Source: Paracoccaceae bacterium
GTDB taxonomy: Bacteria > Pseudomonadota > Alphaproteobacteria > Rhodobacterales > Rhodobacteraceae
Assembly (NCBI GenBank): GCA_019090795.1
Contig: JAHRVG010000029.1
Span: 1-64,000, forward strand
DNA length: 64,000 nucleotides
Direction: 5' to 3'
This document shows positions 24,008-32,340 of this stretch, one piece after another; within the stretch, counting starts at the first letter, position 1, and each line of letters starts with the position of its first letter. Below the pieces are notes generated by a model. It did no database searches. It saw nothing but the letters and a program-made list of their open reading frames with translations, and had not been told where the DNA came from. A program made the translations under genes and the position numbers.

Positions 24008-24196
24008 ATGTATTCGCTAATGCTGCTAAGTTTGGCGTTTTATACTATCGGCGCAGTTCTTTTTGCCTTTGATTTGGCCAAGAGAAAAACCGTCTATAGG
24101 GGAACGTGGCCAGAGGACAATGTTTGGAAGGACGCCGAGGAATGGGACACATTCCGGCGCAAACGCAATACTTCAAACGTGGATCTATCCTTCTGA
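24008..24196 (+). CDS. Small single-pass membrane protein
   Basis: A 62-residue protein with one hydrophobic helix (about 2-22, SLMLLSLAFYTIGAVLFAFD) and a charged, Trp-containing tail (WPEDNVWKDAEEWDTFRRKR). No family is recognised. ATG 24008 has AGAGG 7 bases upstream; an in-frame ATG at 23990 is weaker. Its 3' end overlaps the converging fliI by 12 bp. Confidence 0.55.
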   Translation: MYSLMLLSLAFYTIGAVLFAFDLAKRKTVYRGTWPEDNVWKDAEEWDTFRRKRNTSNVDLSF

Positions 24197-25558
24197 TGGT
24201 ACTGGGTGCTGGGTGGGGAGGTCGACCTTAATTGCGGCCTCGCCCAACAGCTTGTAAATTTCTGCAAAAGAATAGTCGGCGATCATTCCCTCGTTCTTGC
24301 GTTGGGATAGAAATGCCTCACTCAGTGCGAAAAACCGGATGGCGGCGTCAATCATTGGATCGGTGCCGCTTTTATATGCGCCGATCCGGATGAGCTCTTC
24401 CATGTCATTGTAAACTGCGAGAGCGCTTCGGGCGGCTTGAAGAACAGCATATTCAGCCGGGCTGTGGCAGTCTGGCAGCATACGTGAAATGCTTTTTTGA
24501 ATATTGATTGCCGGATAGCGGCCCCGCTCTGCGATAGACCTGTCCAAAACTATATGGCCGTCCAAAATGCCGCGAACGGAATCCGCAATTGGGTCATTCA
24601 AATCATCACCGTCCACCAAAACGGTGAATAACCCGGTAATATCGCCCGCTCCATCCGGCCCGGGGCCAGCACGCTCAAGCAATCTTGGCAGTTCGGAAAA
24701 CACAGTGGGGGGATAACCCTTGGCTGTGGGGGGTTCACCGCCTGACAAGCCGATTTCGCGCTGCGCCATGGCAAAGCGCGTGACGCTGTCGAGCAAGAGT
24801 AGCACCTGTTTTCCTTGATCGCGAAAATACTCGGCAACAGCCATGGCTGTCCAGGCGGCCTGTCTGCGCATCAAGGGGGGTTCGTCACCAGTTGAAACAA
24901 CCAATACCGTGCGTTTCATGCCCTCTGCGCCCAAATCGTCCTGAATAAAATCCTGAACCTCGCGGCCACGTTCCCCAACAAGACCGACAACGATTATATC
25001 AGCCTGCCCATTGCGGGCAAACATTGCCATCAGGGTTGATTTGCCGACGCCGGAACCGGCAAAAACACCCATCCTTTGGCCCCGGCAGATCGGTGTAAAA
25101 ATATCGACCGTTTTGATATTCGATTCAAGGCGCTCGCCAACACGGCGCCGATCAAAGGCTGGAACAGGTGCTGTTTTTAAGGACTGGGGTCTCGTGCCCT
25201 CAAACAAGGGGCCTTTGTTGTCCAGTGGCTTGCCCAGAGCGTCCATGACCCTCCCCACCCAAGAGGGATCAGGGCGAATGACATCGCCGTAAGAGCTGAG
25301 TTCGACGGCATCACCAACGGCAACACCATCCCAGGTTCCAAAAGGTAAGACTCGGGTTCCTTGTGAATCTATTCCGACCACTTCGCCAAGAATAATCTTC
25401 TGCTTTCCATGTATTAAACAACGCTGACCGATTCCCATCGCCCGCTCCAGCCCTGTGACCGTGAGGGATAGCCCGGTAATAGCACTAACCTCCCCAACTA
25501 TTCTTAGGGTATCAATGTTTCGTACAAGCATAGATAGTTCAGATAGGGCAGTAATCAT
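24185..25558 (-). CDS. fliI: Flagellum-specific ATPase FliI
   Basis: A 457-residue F1-beta-like ATPase of normal length. Walker A is GSGVGKST at 168-175, the Walker B region is KQVLLLLDSVTRFAMAQREI, and the family stretches GGEPPTAKGYPPTVFSELPR and GHIVLDRSIAERGRYPAINI are present. It powers substrate unfolding at the export gate with FliH (10437). It is a single minus-strand gene divergent from the flgB-flgC-fliE-fliQ run. Confidence 0.97.
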   Translation of the reverse strand: MITALSELSMLVRNIDTLRIVGEVSAITGLSLTVTGLERAMGIGQRCLIHGKQKIILGEVVGIDSQGTRVLPFGTWDGVAVGDAVELSSYGDVIRPDPSWVGRVMDALGKPLDNKGPLFEGTRPQSLKTAPVPAFDRRRVGERLESNIKTVDIFTPICRGQRMGVFAGSGVGKSTLMAMFARNGQADIIVVGLVGERGREVQDFIQDDLGAEGMKRTVLVVSTGDEPPLMRRQAAWTAMAVAEYFRDQGKQVLLLLDSVTRFAMAQREIGLSGGEPPTAKGYPPTVFSELPRLLERAGPGPDGAGDITGLFTVLVDGDDLNDPIADSVRGILDGHIVLDRSIAERGRYPAINIQKSISRMLPDCHSPAEYAVLQAARSALAVYNDMEELIRIGAYKSGTDPMIDAAIRFFALSEAFLSQRKNEGMIADYSFAEIYKLLGEAAIKVDLPTQHPVPSEG

Positions 25559-25626
25559 GGTTTACCTATGGCATTAATATTTTATTCATGTTATCCTTAG
25601 ATTAGACATAGGGTATCCAAGAATCA
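25498..25626. promoter_or_regulatory. Candidate flagellar operators around the fliI/flgB divergent start
   Basis: CTATTCTTAG at 25498-25507 (plus) lies inside the fliI 5' end, and TGATTCTTGG at 25617-25626 (minus) lies just before flgB. Both are one or two changes away from CTATTCTTGC. The second overlaps the region upstream of the flgB ribosome site (GGGGGGTAAAG). Confidence 0.35.
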
Positions 25627-25639
25627 AGGGGGGGTAAAG

Positions 25640-26032
25640 ATGGGTCTTGAATCAATATCATTTTTTAAAACCGCGTCGCAACGCCTGCAATGGCTTAGCG
25701 CTCGGCAAAAAGTGATTTCGCAGAACATTGCCAACAGTGACACGCCTAATTTCAAGGCAAAAGACGTCAGTTCGTTTTCAAAAATGCTTGAGGGAGTACA
25801 GCAAACCGGTCTTGCAACCACAAGTGCCAAGCATATTGGCGGCGGGCAAAACTCTGGCGTCCGCACGGAAACTACCAAAGATGTCTGGGGTGAAACAATA
25901 GATGGCAACACTGTTGTTTTGGAGCAGCAATCCATTCTGGCGAACGAAGTCGGTGAAGATTATCAGCTTGCCGCCCGTTTGTACCGCAAGGGCTATGAGC
26001 TTCTAACTCTGGCAGCCACCGGCATTCGGTAA
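25640..26032 (+). CDS. flgB: Flagellar proximal rod protein FlgB
   Basis: A 130-residue rod protein with the N-terminal signature ARQKVISQNIANSDTPNFKA shared by rod and hook proteins, and a C-terminal helix (DYQLAARLYRKGYELLTLAA). It is exported and forms the proximal rod with FlgC and FlgF. A G-rich ribosome site lies just before the ATG. First in flgB-flgC-fliE-fliQ-sltF-flhA-fliR-flhB. Confidence 0.95.
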   Translation: MGLESISFFKTASQRLQWLSARQKVISQNIANSDTPNFKAKDVSSFSKMLEGVQQTGLATTSAKHIGGGQNSGVRTETTKDVWGETIDGNTVVLEQQSILANEVGEDYQLAARLYRKGYELLTLAATGIR

Positions 26033-26058
26033 ACCTCGTAATAAAGGAATATAGAACA

Positions 26059-26469
26059 GTGGAAGCTCTGAAATCAATACTCTCGATTGCGTCAAGTGGA
26101 ATGCGCGCACAAGGAGAGCGGATCAAGATTATCTCCGAAAATGTTGCGAACGCGAATTCACTTGGTTCCACATCTGGTGAAGATCCGTATCAGCGGAAGA
26201 CGATATCATTTGTAGAAATGGTTGATAAAAAATCGGGCGCATCTTTGGTGGACTTCAAGGATGTGGGTCGTGATCAATCTGACTTCAAACAGATTTATGA
26301 CCCTAGCCATCCTGCTGCGGATGAAACCGGATATGTAAAGGGGACAAATGTAAATACTTTAATCGAGATGGCCAATATGCGGGAAGCGTCCCGCAGCTAT
26401 GAAGCCAACCTCAATATGTTTGAGGCCGGGCGCAGGATGCGCAACCAATTGATTGACCTTCTAAAGTAA
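26059..26469 (+). CDS. flgC: Flagellar proximal rod protein FlgC
   Basis: A 136-residue rod protein with SIASSGMRAQGERIKIISEN near the start and a C-terminal EMANMREASRSYEANLNMFE helix, both standard for FlgC. The start is GTG 26059, preceded by AAGGAATA, since no in-frame ATG precedes the conserved region. It follows flgB by 26 bp. Confidence 0.95.
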   Translation: MEALKSILSIASSGMRAQGERIKIISENVANANSLGSTSGEDPYQRKTISFVEMVDKKSGASLVDFKDVGRDQSDFKQIYDPSHPAADETGYVKGTNVNTLIEMANMREASRSYEANLNMFEAGRRMRNQLIDLLK

Positions 26470-26481
26470 AGACTGAATACC

Positions 26482-26796
26482 ATGGCGAATATCACCTCAC
26501 TAATATCCTCCAGCGCTGTACAGGGTGCCTATAGCCGCTCTAAGGAGTTGGCTGCAGATTCCACACAAAAGCCGGAAGATTCGAAGTTTTCCGAAATGCT
26601 GCAAACTGCGTCTAGCGATGCTGCCTCCAAAGTGCGCGAAACCGATGCTGTGCTGGAGGCGGGCCTGGAAGGCAAGGTGGAAACGCAACAAATCGTCGAG
26701 GCAGTTATGGCGCTGGAAACGAGCGTTACAGTAGCGATTTCGGTTCGAGACAAAATTGTAGCTGCATATCAGGAAGTTTTACGTATGCCGATTTGA
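26482..26796 (+). CDS. fliE: Hook-basal body complex protein FliE
   Basis: A 104-residue protein whose C-terminal half matches FliE (QQIVEAVMALETSVTVAISV, then RDKIVAAYQEVLRMPI). FliE joins the MS ring to the rod and is the first exported rod component. The start follows flgC by 12 bp. Confidence 0.93.
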   Translation: MANITSLISSSAVQGAYSRSKELAADSTQKPEDSKFSEMLQTASSDAASKVRETDAVLEAGLEGKVETQQIVEAVMALETSVTVAISVRDKIVAAYQEVLRMPI

Positions 26797-26838
26797 CCAT
26801 GTTTTTGGCATGGGTAGTAATAAAGAGATGAGGCAGTA

Positions 26839-27108
26839 ATGGATCCCGTAAGCATTTACACGATTTTCTCGGATATGATTTTGACGGTGCTGTTTGCCTC
26901 GGGGCCTATTTTGATATTGGCCGTGTCTATCGGTTTGGCAATCGCTTTCATTCAGGCGCTGACCCAGATCCAAGAGATGACTTTGACATTTGTTCCCAAA
27001 ATTGTGGCAATTTTTTTGGGGCTAATGCTGTGGAGTCCCTACATGTATAAAACCATAAAGAAGCTTTCCGACCAGACTTTCCTTCTAATTTCGGGCGGTT
27101 CACTGTGA
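26839..27108 (+). CDS. fliQ: Flagellar export gate protein FliQ
   Basis: An 89-residue protein with two membrane helices and the FliQ core FIQALTQIQEMTLTFVPKIV. It wraps the FliP-FliR gate. It overlaps the following transglycosylase gene by GTGA. Confidence 0.95.
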   Translation: MDPVSIYTIFSDMILTVLFASGPILILAVSIGLAIAFIQALTQIQEMTLTFVPKIVAIFLGLMLWSPYMYKTIKKLSDQTFLLISGGSL

Positions 27109-27935
27109 TCGCCTGTCGAACCCTGCTAGCCGCATTATTGGCAATAGGGTTTTGGGCAATGCCCAGTCCAATAGCATTGGCTGGCTGGGGCGGGTTTTAC
27201 ACGAGCACGCAGAAAAAAACCGTAAAGGATGTAAATTTGGGCCGACCCGTGCAGAACGTGTGCATAAGGGAAATATTGCTGGCCCAGTCGCGCTATAATA
27301 TTCCCGACAATATTTTGCTGGGGATTGGGCTGCAGGAGGCGGGAACTAGGATACAAAAGCAACTGGTTGTGTGGCCTTGGGCGATCAACGCAGAAGGGCA
27401 GGGTTCCTTTTTCGACACCAAAGCCCGTGCAGTGAATTGGGTGCAGGAGCAGCTGAATGGTGGAATGCGTTCAATAGATGTGGGTTGTATGCAGATAAAT
27501 CTGCGCTGGCATCCGGATGCTTTTGACAATTTGGCAGAGGCCTTTAGCCCCAAAGAGAACGTCGATTATGCAGCACGCCTGTTGCTAAGCCACTACAGTG
27601 CCACGGACAGCTGGCATACTGCGGCAGGGCGCTATCACTCTAAAACACCTGAAAAGCAGGAGATTTATCTGGCATCTCTGGAGCGCAATATTCGTGTAGC
27701 GAATGCGCAGATTGACAGGTTTATGGATATTTCCGGCCTAAAATCAACTGGCGTTGAAACAACAAGGCAAGTTGCCAAGCAAGAGACGCCTAAATCACCC
27801 AGTGGCAGTTTTTGGACTGCCGCGCTGACGGCACAGGGCACATCCAAGGCCCGCTTTCGTAGTCTTTATAGCCAAGCAGAACTTCAACCCATCCTGCCTA
27901 ATTTCACAAAACATTCGCTACGGGGAACGCAATGA
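27105..27935 (+). CDS. Flagellar lytic transglycosylase (SltF-like)
   Basis: A 276-residue protein with a signal peptide (about 1-26, ending PSPIALA) and an SLT lytic transglycosylase domain at about 50-200. The probable catalytic residue is Glu78 in LLGIGLQEAGTR, followed by the motif DVGCMQINLRWHPDAF. The C-terminal ~70 residues are a linker-like tail. In Rhodobacter sphaeroides the SltF enzyme opens peptidoglycan for the rod and binds FlgJ, which lacks its own muramidase domain, as here. The start is GTG 27105 overlapping fliQ, and the stop overlaps flhA. Confidence 0.85.
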   Translation: MIACRTLLAALLAIGFWAMPSPIALAGWGGFYTSTQKKTVKDVNLGRPVQNVCIREILLAQSRYNIPDNILLGIGLQEAGTRIQKQLVVWPWAINAEGQGSFFDTKARAVNWVQEQLNGGMRSIDVGCMQINLRWHPDAFDNLAEAFSPKENVDYAARLLLSHYSATDSWHTAAGRYHSKTPEKQEIYLASLERNIRVANAQIDRFMDISGLKSTGVETTRQVAKQETPKSPSGSFWTAALTAQGTSKARFRSLYSQAELQPILPNFTKHSLRGTQ

Positions 27936-30031
27936 GTTCAACCTCTGAAAATCAGGCGGGGCGTGAAAGCTTGCTGCTGTTCAGCTTGTCCAACCGTGAT
28001 ATTGGGTTCGCGGTAGGCGTCATTTTGATATTGGCGATGCTGTTTGTCCCGTTGCCGGCAATGATACTGGACTTGGGGCTGGCGATTTCGCTGTCCCTAG
28101 CTGCATTGATCCTGATGGTGGCCTTGTGGATACCCAAGCCACTGGATTTTAATAGTTTTCCCACGTTGTTACTGGTTGTGACGATGCTACGCTTGTCTTT
28201 GAACGTTGCTTCGACCCGTTTGATCCTGAGCGAAGGGCATACAGGCTCCGGCGCGGCGGGCGGTGTTATCGAGGGCTTTTCCCGCTTCATTGTGGCAGGT
28301 AGCTTTGTTATCGGGATCGTCATTTTTGCTATTCTGGTTATCATTAACTTTATCGTCATTACCAAGGGTTCCACCCGTATCGCAGAAGTTTCCGCCCGGT
28401 TTTCACTTGACGCAATGCCCGGCAAACAAATGGCGATAGATGCCGATTTAGGTGCTGGGCTGATCGACGAAGAGGAGGCCCGCAGCCGCCGTAAAGAGCT
28501 GGAAGACGAAAGCCGGTTCTTTGGGGCGATGGACGGGGCTTCCAAGTTTGTCAGGGGGGATGCAATCGCAGGGATTATCATCACCTTGATAAACGCGGTT
28601 GGGGGCATTTTGATCGGGACGGTTCAGCATGACTTGAGCTTGTCCGAAGCCGCAAATGCTTACACAGTGTTAACCATTGGTGACGGGCTGGTTAGTCAGA
28701 TACCCGCTTTGATCGTTTCCCTTGCTGCCGGCTTGATTGTGACAAAGGGAGGCACGACCGGAGCCGCGAACGAAGCAATTCTTAATCAACTTAGCAAGTT
28801 TCCAAAGGCACTTTATATGGCGGCAAGCCTGCTGTTTGGGATAGGGTTGCTTCCGGGTTTTCCGTTGGTTGTGTTTGCCTTTCTGTCTGCGGTTATGGCT
28901 GGTATTGGCTATTATATTCAAACCAATGCGGTAACTTTGGATCAAGCGAAGCAGCGGGTGGATGCCGAAGAGCTTTTGTCTCAGGAAAACCAGTCAGAAG
29001 ATGATATTCAGGATATCATTAAACTCGATGATTTGTGGCTGGAACTTGGTATGGATATGGTCCCCCTCGTGAACAGTGACGAAGCTGCGCTGCCTGGGAA
29101 AATCAAGAGCCTCCGGAAACTGTTTGCCAAGGAGTTTGGCTTTATACTGCCGCCAGTCCGGATCAAAGACGAACCCATGTTGCCAAACAGTAATTATGCC
29201 ATTTTGGTTCAAGGTGTAGAAGTTGCGCGCGGCGAAGTTCACCCCGCAAGAATGATGGTTATCAACCCGAGCAATACCCCGCTTTCTTTGCCAGGAATAC
29301 ATACGAAAGAGCCAGCATTCGGGTTGGATGCTGTATGGGTGACCGTTGAGGACGCAGACGCGGCCGAGGCCGAGGGGTATACTGTTGTTGATCCGGAAAG
29401 CGTGATTACAACCCATCTTACAGCCATCATCAAAGAACACATGCCGGAGCTGTTAACCTATGGTGCCACCTGTTCGATGATTGATAAACTGGATCGCGAG
29501 TACAAAAAACTGGTGAGTGAAATTTCTATCAGTTCTCCGGCCATCCTGATCCAGCAGGTTTTGCAGGCATTGCTTATGGAACGCATTTCCATTCGGAATT
29601 TCCCTCTCATTGTCGAAGCGATTACCGAAGCCAGCCGCACGAGCACAAAAGTAACCACTATCACCGAATATGTGCGCCTCCGGCTGTCAAATCAGATTTG
29701 TAAATCTCTAACCGATGATTCCGGGTTTATTTCCGTTATCACCATGTCGCCCGATTGGGAGAAGGAGTTTAAAGAGGCTGTTCGGGTTAACGGGGATGAG
29801 CGAAACTTCGTCATGTCGCCGCAGCGTGTGCAGGAATTTGTGCTGGCCGCACGCAAGAACATTCAGCAATACGCAGAGACAAATGAATGGCCGGCCCTGA
29901 TGGTTGCACCCGAAGTGCGCAGTTTTGTGCGTTCCATGTTGGAAAGGGCCAGCCCGTTAACGCAAATTATTTCGCATAACGAAGTGCATCGCAAAGCGAT
30001 TTTGCGTACCGTCGCTACGATTGGGAATTAG
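27932..30031 (+). CDS. flhA: Flagellar export apparatus protein FlhA
   Basis: A 699-residue protein with about eight N-terminal membrane helices and the FHIPEP-family loop (RFSLDAMPGKQMAIDADLGA, then EARSRRKELEDESRFFGAMD). The cytoplasmic part from about 350 on is the nonameric export ring that docks chaperone-substrate complexes. Its ATG overlaps the previous stop (ATGA) and its end overlaps the in-frame start codons proposed for fliR. Confidence 0.97.
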   Translation: MSSTSENQAGRESLLLFSLSNRDIGFAVGVILILAMLFVPLPAMILDLGLAISLSLAALILMVALWIPKPLDFNSFPTLLLVVTMLRLSLNVASTRLILSEGHTGSGAAGGVIEGFSRFIVAGSFVIGIVIFAILVIINFIVITKGSTRIAEVSARFSLDAMPGKQMAIDADLGAGLIDEEEARSRRKELEDESRFFGAMDGASKFVRGDAIAGIIITLINAVGGILIGTVQHDLSLSEAANAYTVLTIGDGLVSQIPALIVSLAAGLIVTKGGTTGAANEAILNQLSKFPKALYMAASLLFGIGLLPGFPLVVFAFLSAVMAGIGYYIQTNAVTLDQAKQRVDAEELLSQENQSEDDIQDIIKLDDLWLELGMDMVPLVNSDEAALPGKIKSLRKLFAKEFGFILPPVRIKDEPMLPNSNYAILVQGVEVARGEVHPARMMVINPSNTPLSLPGIHTKEPAFGLDAVWVTVEDADAAEAEGYTVVDPESVITTHLTAIIKEHMPELLTYGATCSMIDKLDREYKKLVSEISISSPAILIQQVLQALLMERISIRNFPLIVEAITEASRTSTKVTTITEYVRLRLSNQICKSLTDDSGFISVITMSPDWEKEFKEAVRVNGDERNFVMSPQRVQEFVLAARKNIQQYAETNEWPALMVAPEVRSFVRSMLERASPLTQIISHNEVHRKAILRTVATIGN

Positions 30032-30791
30032 GCAGGTGGATTTGTCTGTCCTTGTGACCGCCCAAATTACTGGCGCTGTGGTGGTTTTTGCTCGCATTGG
30101 CAGCATTCTGATGTTTATGCCGGGATTTGGTGAAACCCGAATTCCGATGCGCTTTCGGTTGATTTTTGCACTGGTCCTTTGCCTTGCATTATACCCGGCC
30201 ACCCCGGTTGGGCCGTTGCAGTTTGACTCTTGGCTGGCTTTTGCCCCCCTTGTCGCCATTGAGGTGACAATCGGGCTATGGATAGGGCTTACCGCTCGCA
30301 TCATCATGTCAGCCTTGCAACTTGCTGGCTATCAGATTGGATTTGCATCCGGGCTTGCAAATGCTTTCGCGCCTAACATGGATATGTTTCAGGGTGCCAC
30401 TATTGTCGCTTCGGCGCTCTTGATGTTTGAACTGGTTTTGATTTTTGCTACCGATTTACACCACGTTATCATACGCGCCCTTTTGGCGAGCTATACGATT
30501 TTTCCGACCGGCCAGGTGATGTTGGGGGATTTAGCGGGGCACATTGTCAAGGCTGTCGATAAGAGCTTTTACATTGGTCTAAGCTTGGCAGCCCCCTTTT
30601 ACGTAATGGGTATGGTGATGAACGCCGGTTTGGGTTTGGCTAACCGAATGATGCCCTCATTGCCTGTTTTCTTTGTTGCCGGACCGATTTTTACTGGTGC
30701 AGGGCTTTACATCTTGGCCGTATCCGGTCCGTCCATTGTGCGCGGCTTTCAGCAAAGTTTTGCTGAATGGCTGGCTACTCTGACATTTTAG
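30021..30791 (+). CDS. fliR: Flagellar export gate protein FliR
   Basis: A 256-residue, six-helix membrane protein with FliR features: FARIGSILMFMPGFGETRIP near the start, YQIGFASGLANAFAPNMDMF in the middle and LPVFFVAGPIFTGAGLYILA near the end. It completes the FliPQR gate. The start is uncertain: TTG 30021, GTG 30036 and TTG 30042 are all in frame and there is no clear ribosome site. It ends 9 bp before flhB. Confidence 0.93.
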   Translation: MGIRQVDLSVLVTAQITGAVVVFARIGSILMFMPGFGETRIPMRFRLIFALVLCLALYPATPVGPLQFDSWLAFAPLVAIEVTIGLWIGLTARIIMSALQLAGYQIGFASGLANAFAPNMDMFQGATIVASALLMFELVLIFATDLHHVIIRALLASYTIFPTGQVMLGDLAGHIVKAVDKSFYIGLSLAAPFYVMGMVMNAGLGLANRMMPSLPVFFVAGPIFTGAGLYILAVSGPSIVRGFQQSFAEWLATLTF

Positions 30792-30800
30792 GAGTTCCAG

Positions 30801-31925
30801 ATGGCTGAAGACGAAGACAAGAGTAACAAGACCGAAGAACCTACCGATCAGAAACTGCGAAAAGCGCGTGAAAAAGGCGATGTTCCCAGCTCACAGGAAG
30901 CCGGTAGCGCGATGGTAGTTTTTGCACTTTTTATGGTTGTGGCCTTTATTTTGCCTCAGGTGTTCAGAGACTTTGCCCGTTCTGCCGCGACTTTCATTGA
31001 AATGGCACCCAAGAATGGCGGGGGTAGCACAAACGAAAATCCGGTTACTGCGCTGTACGCTTTCTATTCTCTGATAAAATCCCTGTCTTTGGATATAGCG
31101 CCTATTTTTCTGGCTATGGTCGTGGCTACCTTGATAGGAGTTCTGCTTCAGGGTGAAACCGTAGTCGCCATGGATCGCATTGTTCCCAAACCCGAAAAAC
31201 TGTCCCCGCTGGGTGGGCTGAAAAAGATGTTCTCGGTTGATAGAGCCGTGGAATTTTTGAAGAACGTGACAAAAGTAGCGATCGTGGCCGCAATTGCATA
31301 TGTGGTTGCCAGTGAAGCAATCAGCGATATCTGGACTATGGAACAATTTGTACCCGAAACGCTGCTTTTATACATAAGCACCGTTGCTAAAAAGTTGCTC
31401 CTTTTCGTGGCCATTTTTCTAATCCCGATTGCCTTGTTTGATATTATCTGGAAACGACTTCAGTGGATTAAAAAACAGCGCATGACAGTTCAAGAAATTC
31501 GGGACGAGCACAAAGACATGGAGGGGGACCCAAAGATAAAGTCGCAGCGCGCGGAACTGCGCCGGAAACGTGCTAACCAACGAATTGCAACAGCGGTGCC
31601 AACAGCAAGTGTCATTATTACCAACCCTACCCATTATGCCGTGGCGCTAAAATACGAGATGGGTGTGGATGTGGCTCCTGTTTGTGTGGCCAAAGGGGTG
31701 GATTTAATGGCCAAGAAAATTCGCGAACTGGCCAGTGATCACGACATTCCCATTATCGAAAACAAAACTTTGGCGCGTGCCCTTTACGCAACGGTGGAGG
31801 TCGACGATCAAATCCCTGCTGAGCATTGGCAGGTAATTGCGGAAATTATCGGTTACGTTATGGATCTGCGCCGCAACATACGGCGCAGGCCACCTGCGGG
31901 TTCCGCGCTATATCAGGAAACATAA
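30801..31925 (+). CDS. flhB: Flagellar export switch protein FlhB
   Basis: A 374-residue protein with four membrane helices and the autocleavage site Asn275-Pro-Thr-His in VIITNPTHYAVALKYEMG. The cytoplasmic domain switches the gate from rod/hook to filament substrates after FliK signals. The N-terminal EPTDQKLRKAREKGDVPSSQ is also typical. It ends the flgB to flhB operon and converges on the receiver gene 31 bp away. Confidence 0.97.
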   Translation: MAEDEDKSNKTEEPTDQKLRKAREKGDVPSSQEAGSAMVVFALFMVVAFILPQVFRDFARSAATFIEMAPKNGGGSTNENPVTALYAFYSLIKSLSLDIAPIFLAMVVATLIGVLLQGETVVAMDRIVPKPEKLSPLGGLKKMFSVDRAVEFLKNVTKVAIVAAIAYVVASEAISDIWTMEQFVPETLLLYISTVAKKLLLFVAIFLIPIALFDIIWKRLQWIKKQRMTVQEIRDEHKDMEGDPKIKSQRAELRRKRANQRIATAVPTASVIITNPTHYAVALKYEMGVDVAPVCVAKGVDLMAKKIRELASDHDIPIIENKTLARALYATVEVDDQIPAEHWQVIAEIIGYVMDLRRNIRRRPPAGSALYQET

Positions 31926-31956
31926 CCCTAGGGCCTGTTGACATTCAGGCGCCGAA

Positions 31957-32328
31957 CTAACGCGCTAAAATTTCTCTGATCTGGTCCGGTAATGTCATTG
32001 GATCAAATGGTTTCGTAACCACGTCTAGTGCACCCAGTTCTTTCAATGCGGCAACATCTTTTGCCTGTGCACGCGCGGTCATAAATATCGCGGGTATATT
32101 TTCCATATCCGGCATCACTTTGATTTCCTGATACAGGACATCACCGCTCATTTCGGGCATTTGGACATCAAATAAAAACAGGTCGGGCTTGAAGTTATGT
32201 GCCTCCTCAAGCGCCTGCTTTCCTGATGCGCACTGGAGGATCTCGAACCCACCAATTGTTTCAAGTGACAATTTGGCTATTTCCTGAATGTCCAGATCGT
32301 CTTCAACGTGTAGTATTTTCAACCCCAT
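31957..32328 (-). CDS. CheY-like single-domain response regulator
   Basis: A 123-residue complete receiver: acidic pair HVEDD near residues 9-11, phospho-acceptor Asp54 in LFLFDVQMPEMSG, Thr in FMTARA, and Lys in VVTKPFD. No output domain. It lies 12 bp after the histidine kinase gene on the same strand, so that kinase is the likely phosphodonor. It could signal to the motor like CheY or feed an Hpt protein. No chemotaxis genes lie in the window. Confidence 0.93.
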   Translation of the reverse strand: MGLKILHVEDDLDIQEIAKLSLETIGGFEILQCASGKQALEEAHNFKPDLFLFDVQMPEMSGDVLYQEIKVMPDMENIPAIFMTARAQAKDVAALKELGALDVVTKPFDPMTLPDQIREILAR

Positions 32329-32340
32329 TGTATTCTCCCC

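Noticed and set aside
27952-28608. A 218-codon minus-strand open frame opposite flhA
   Set aside because: flhA is highly conserved here; the antisense translation is an Ile/Ser/Thr-rich shadow.
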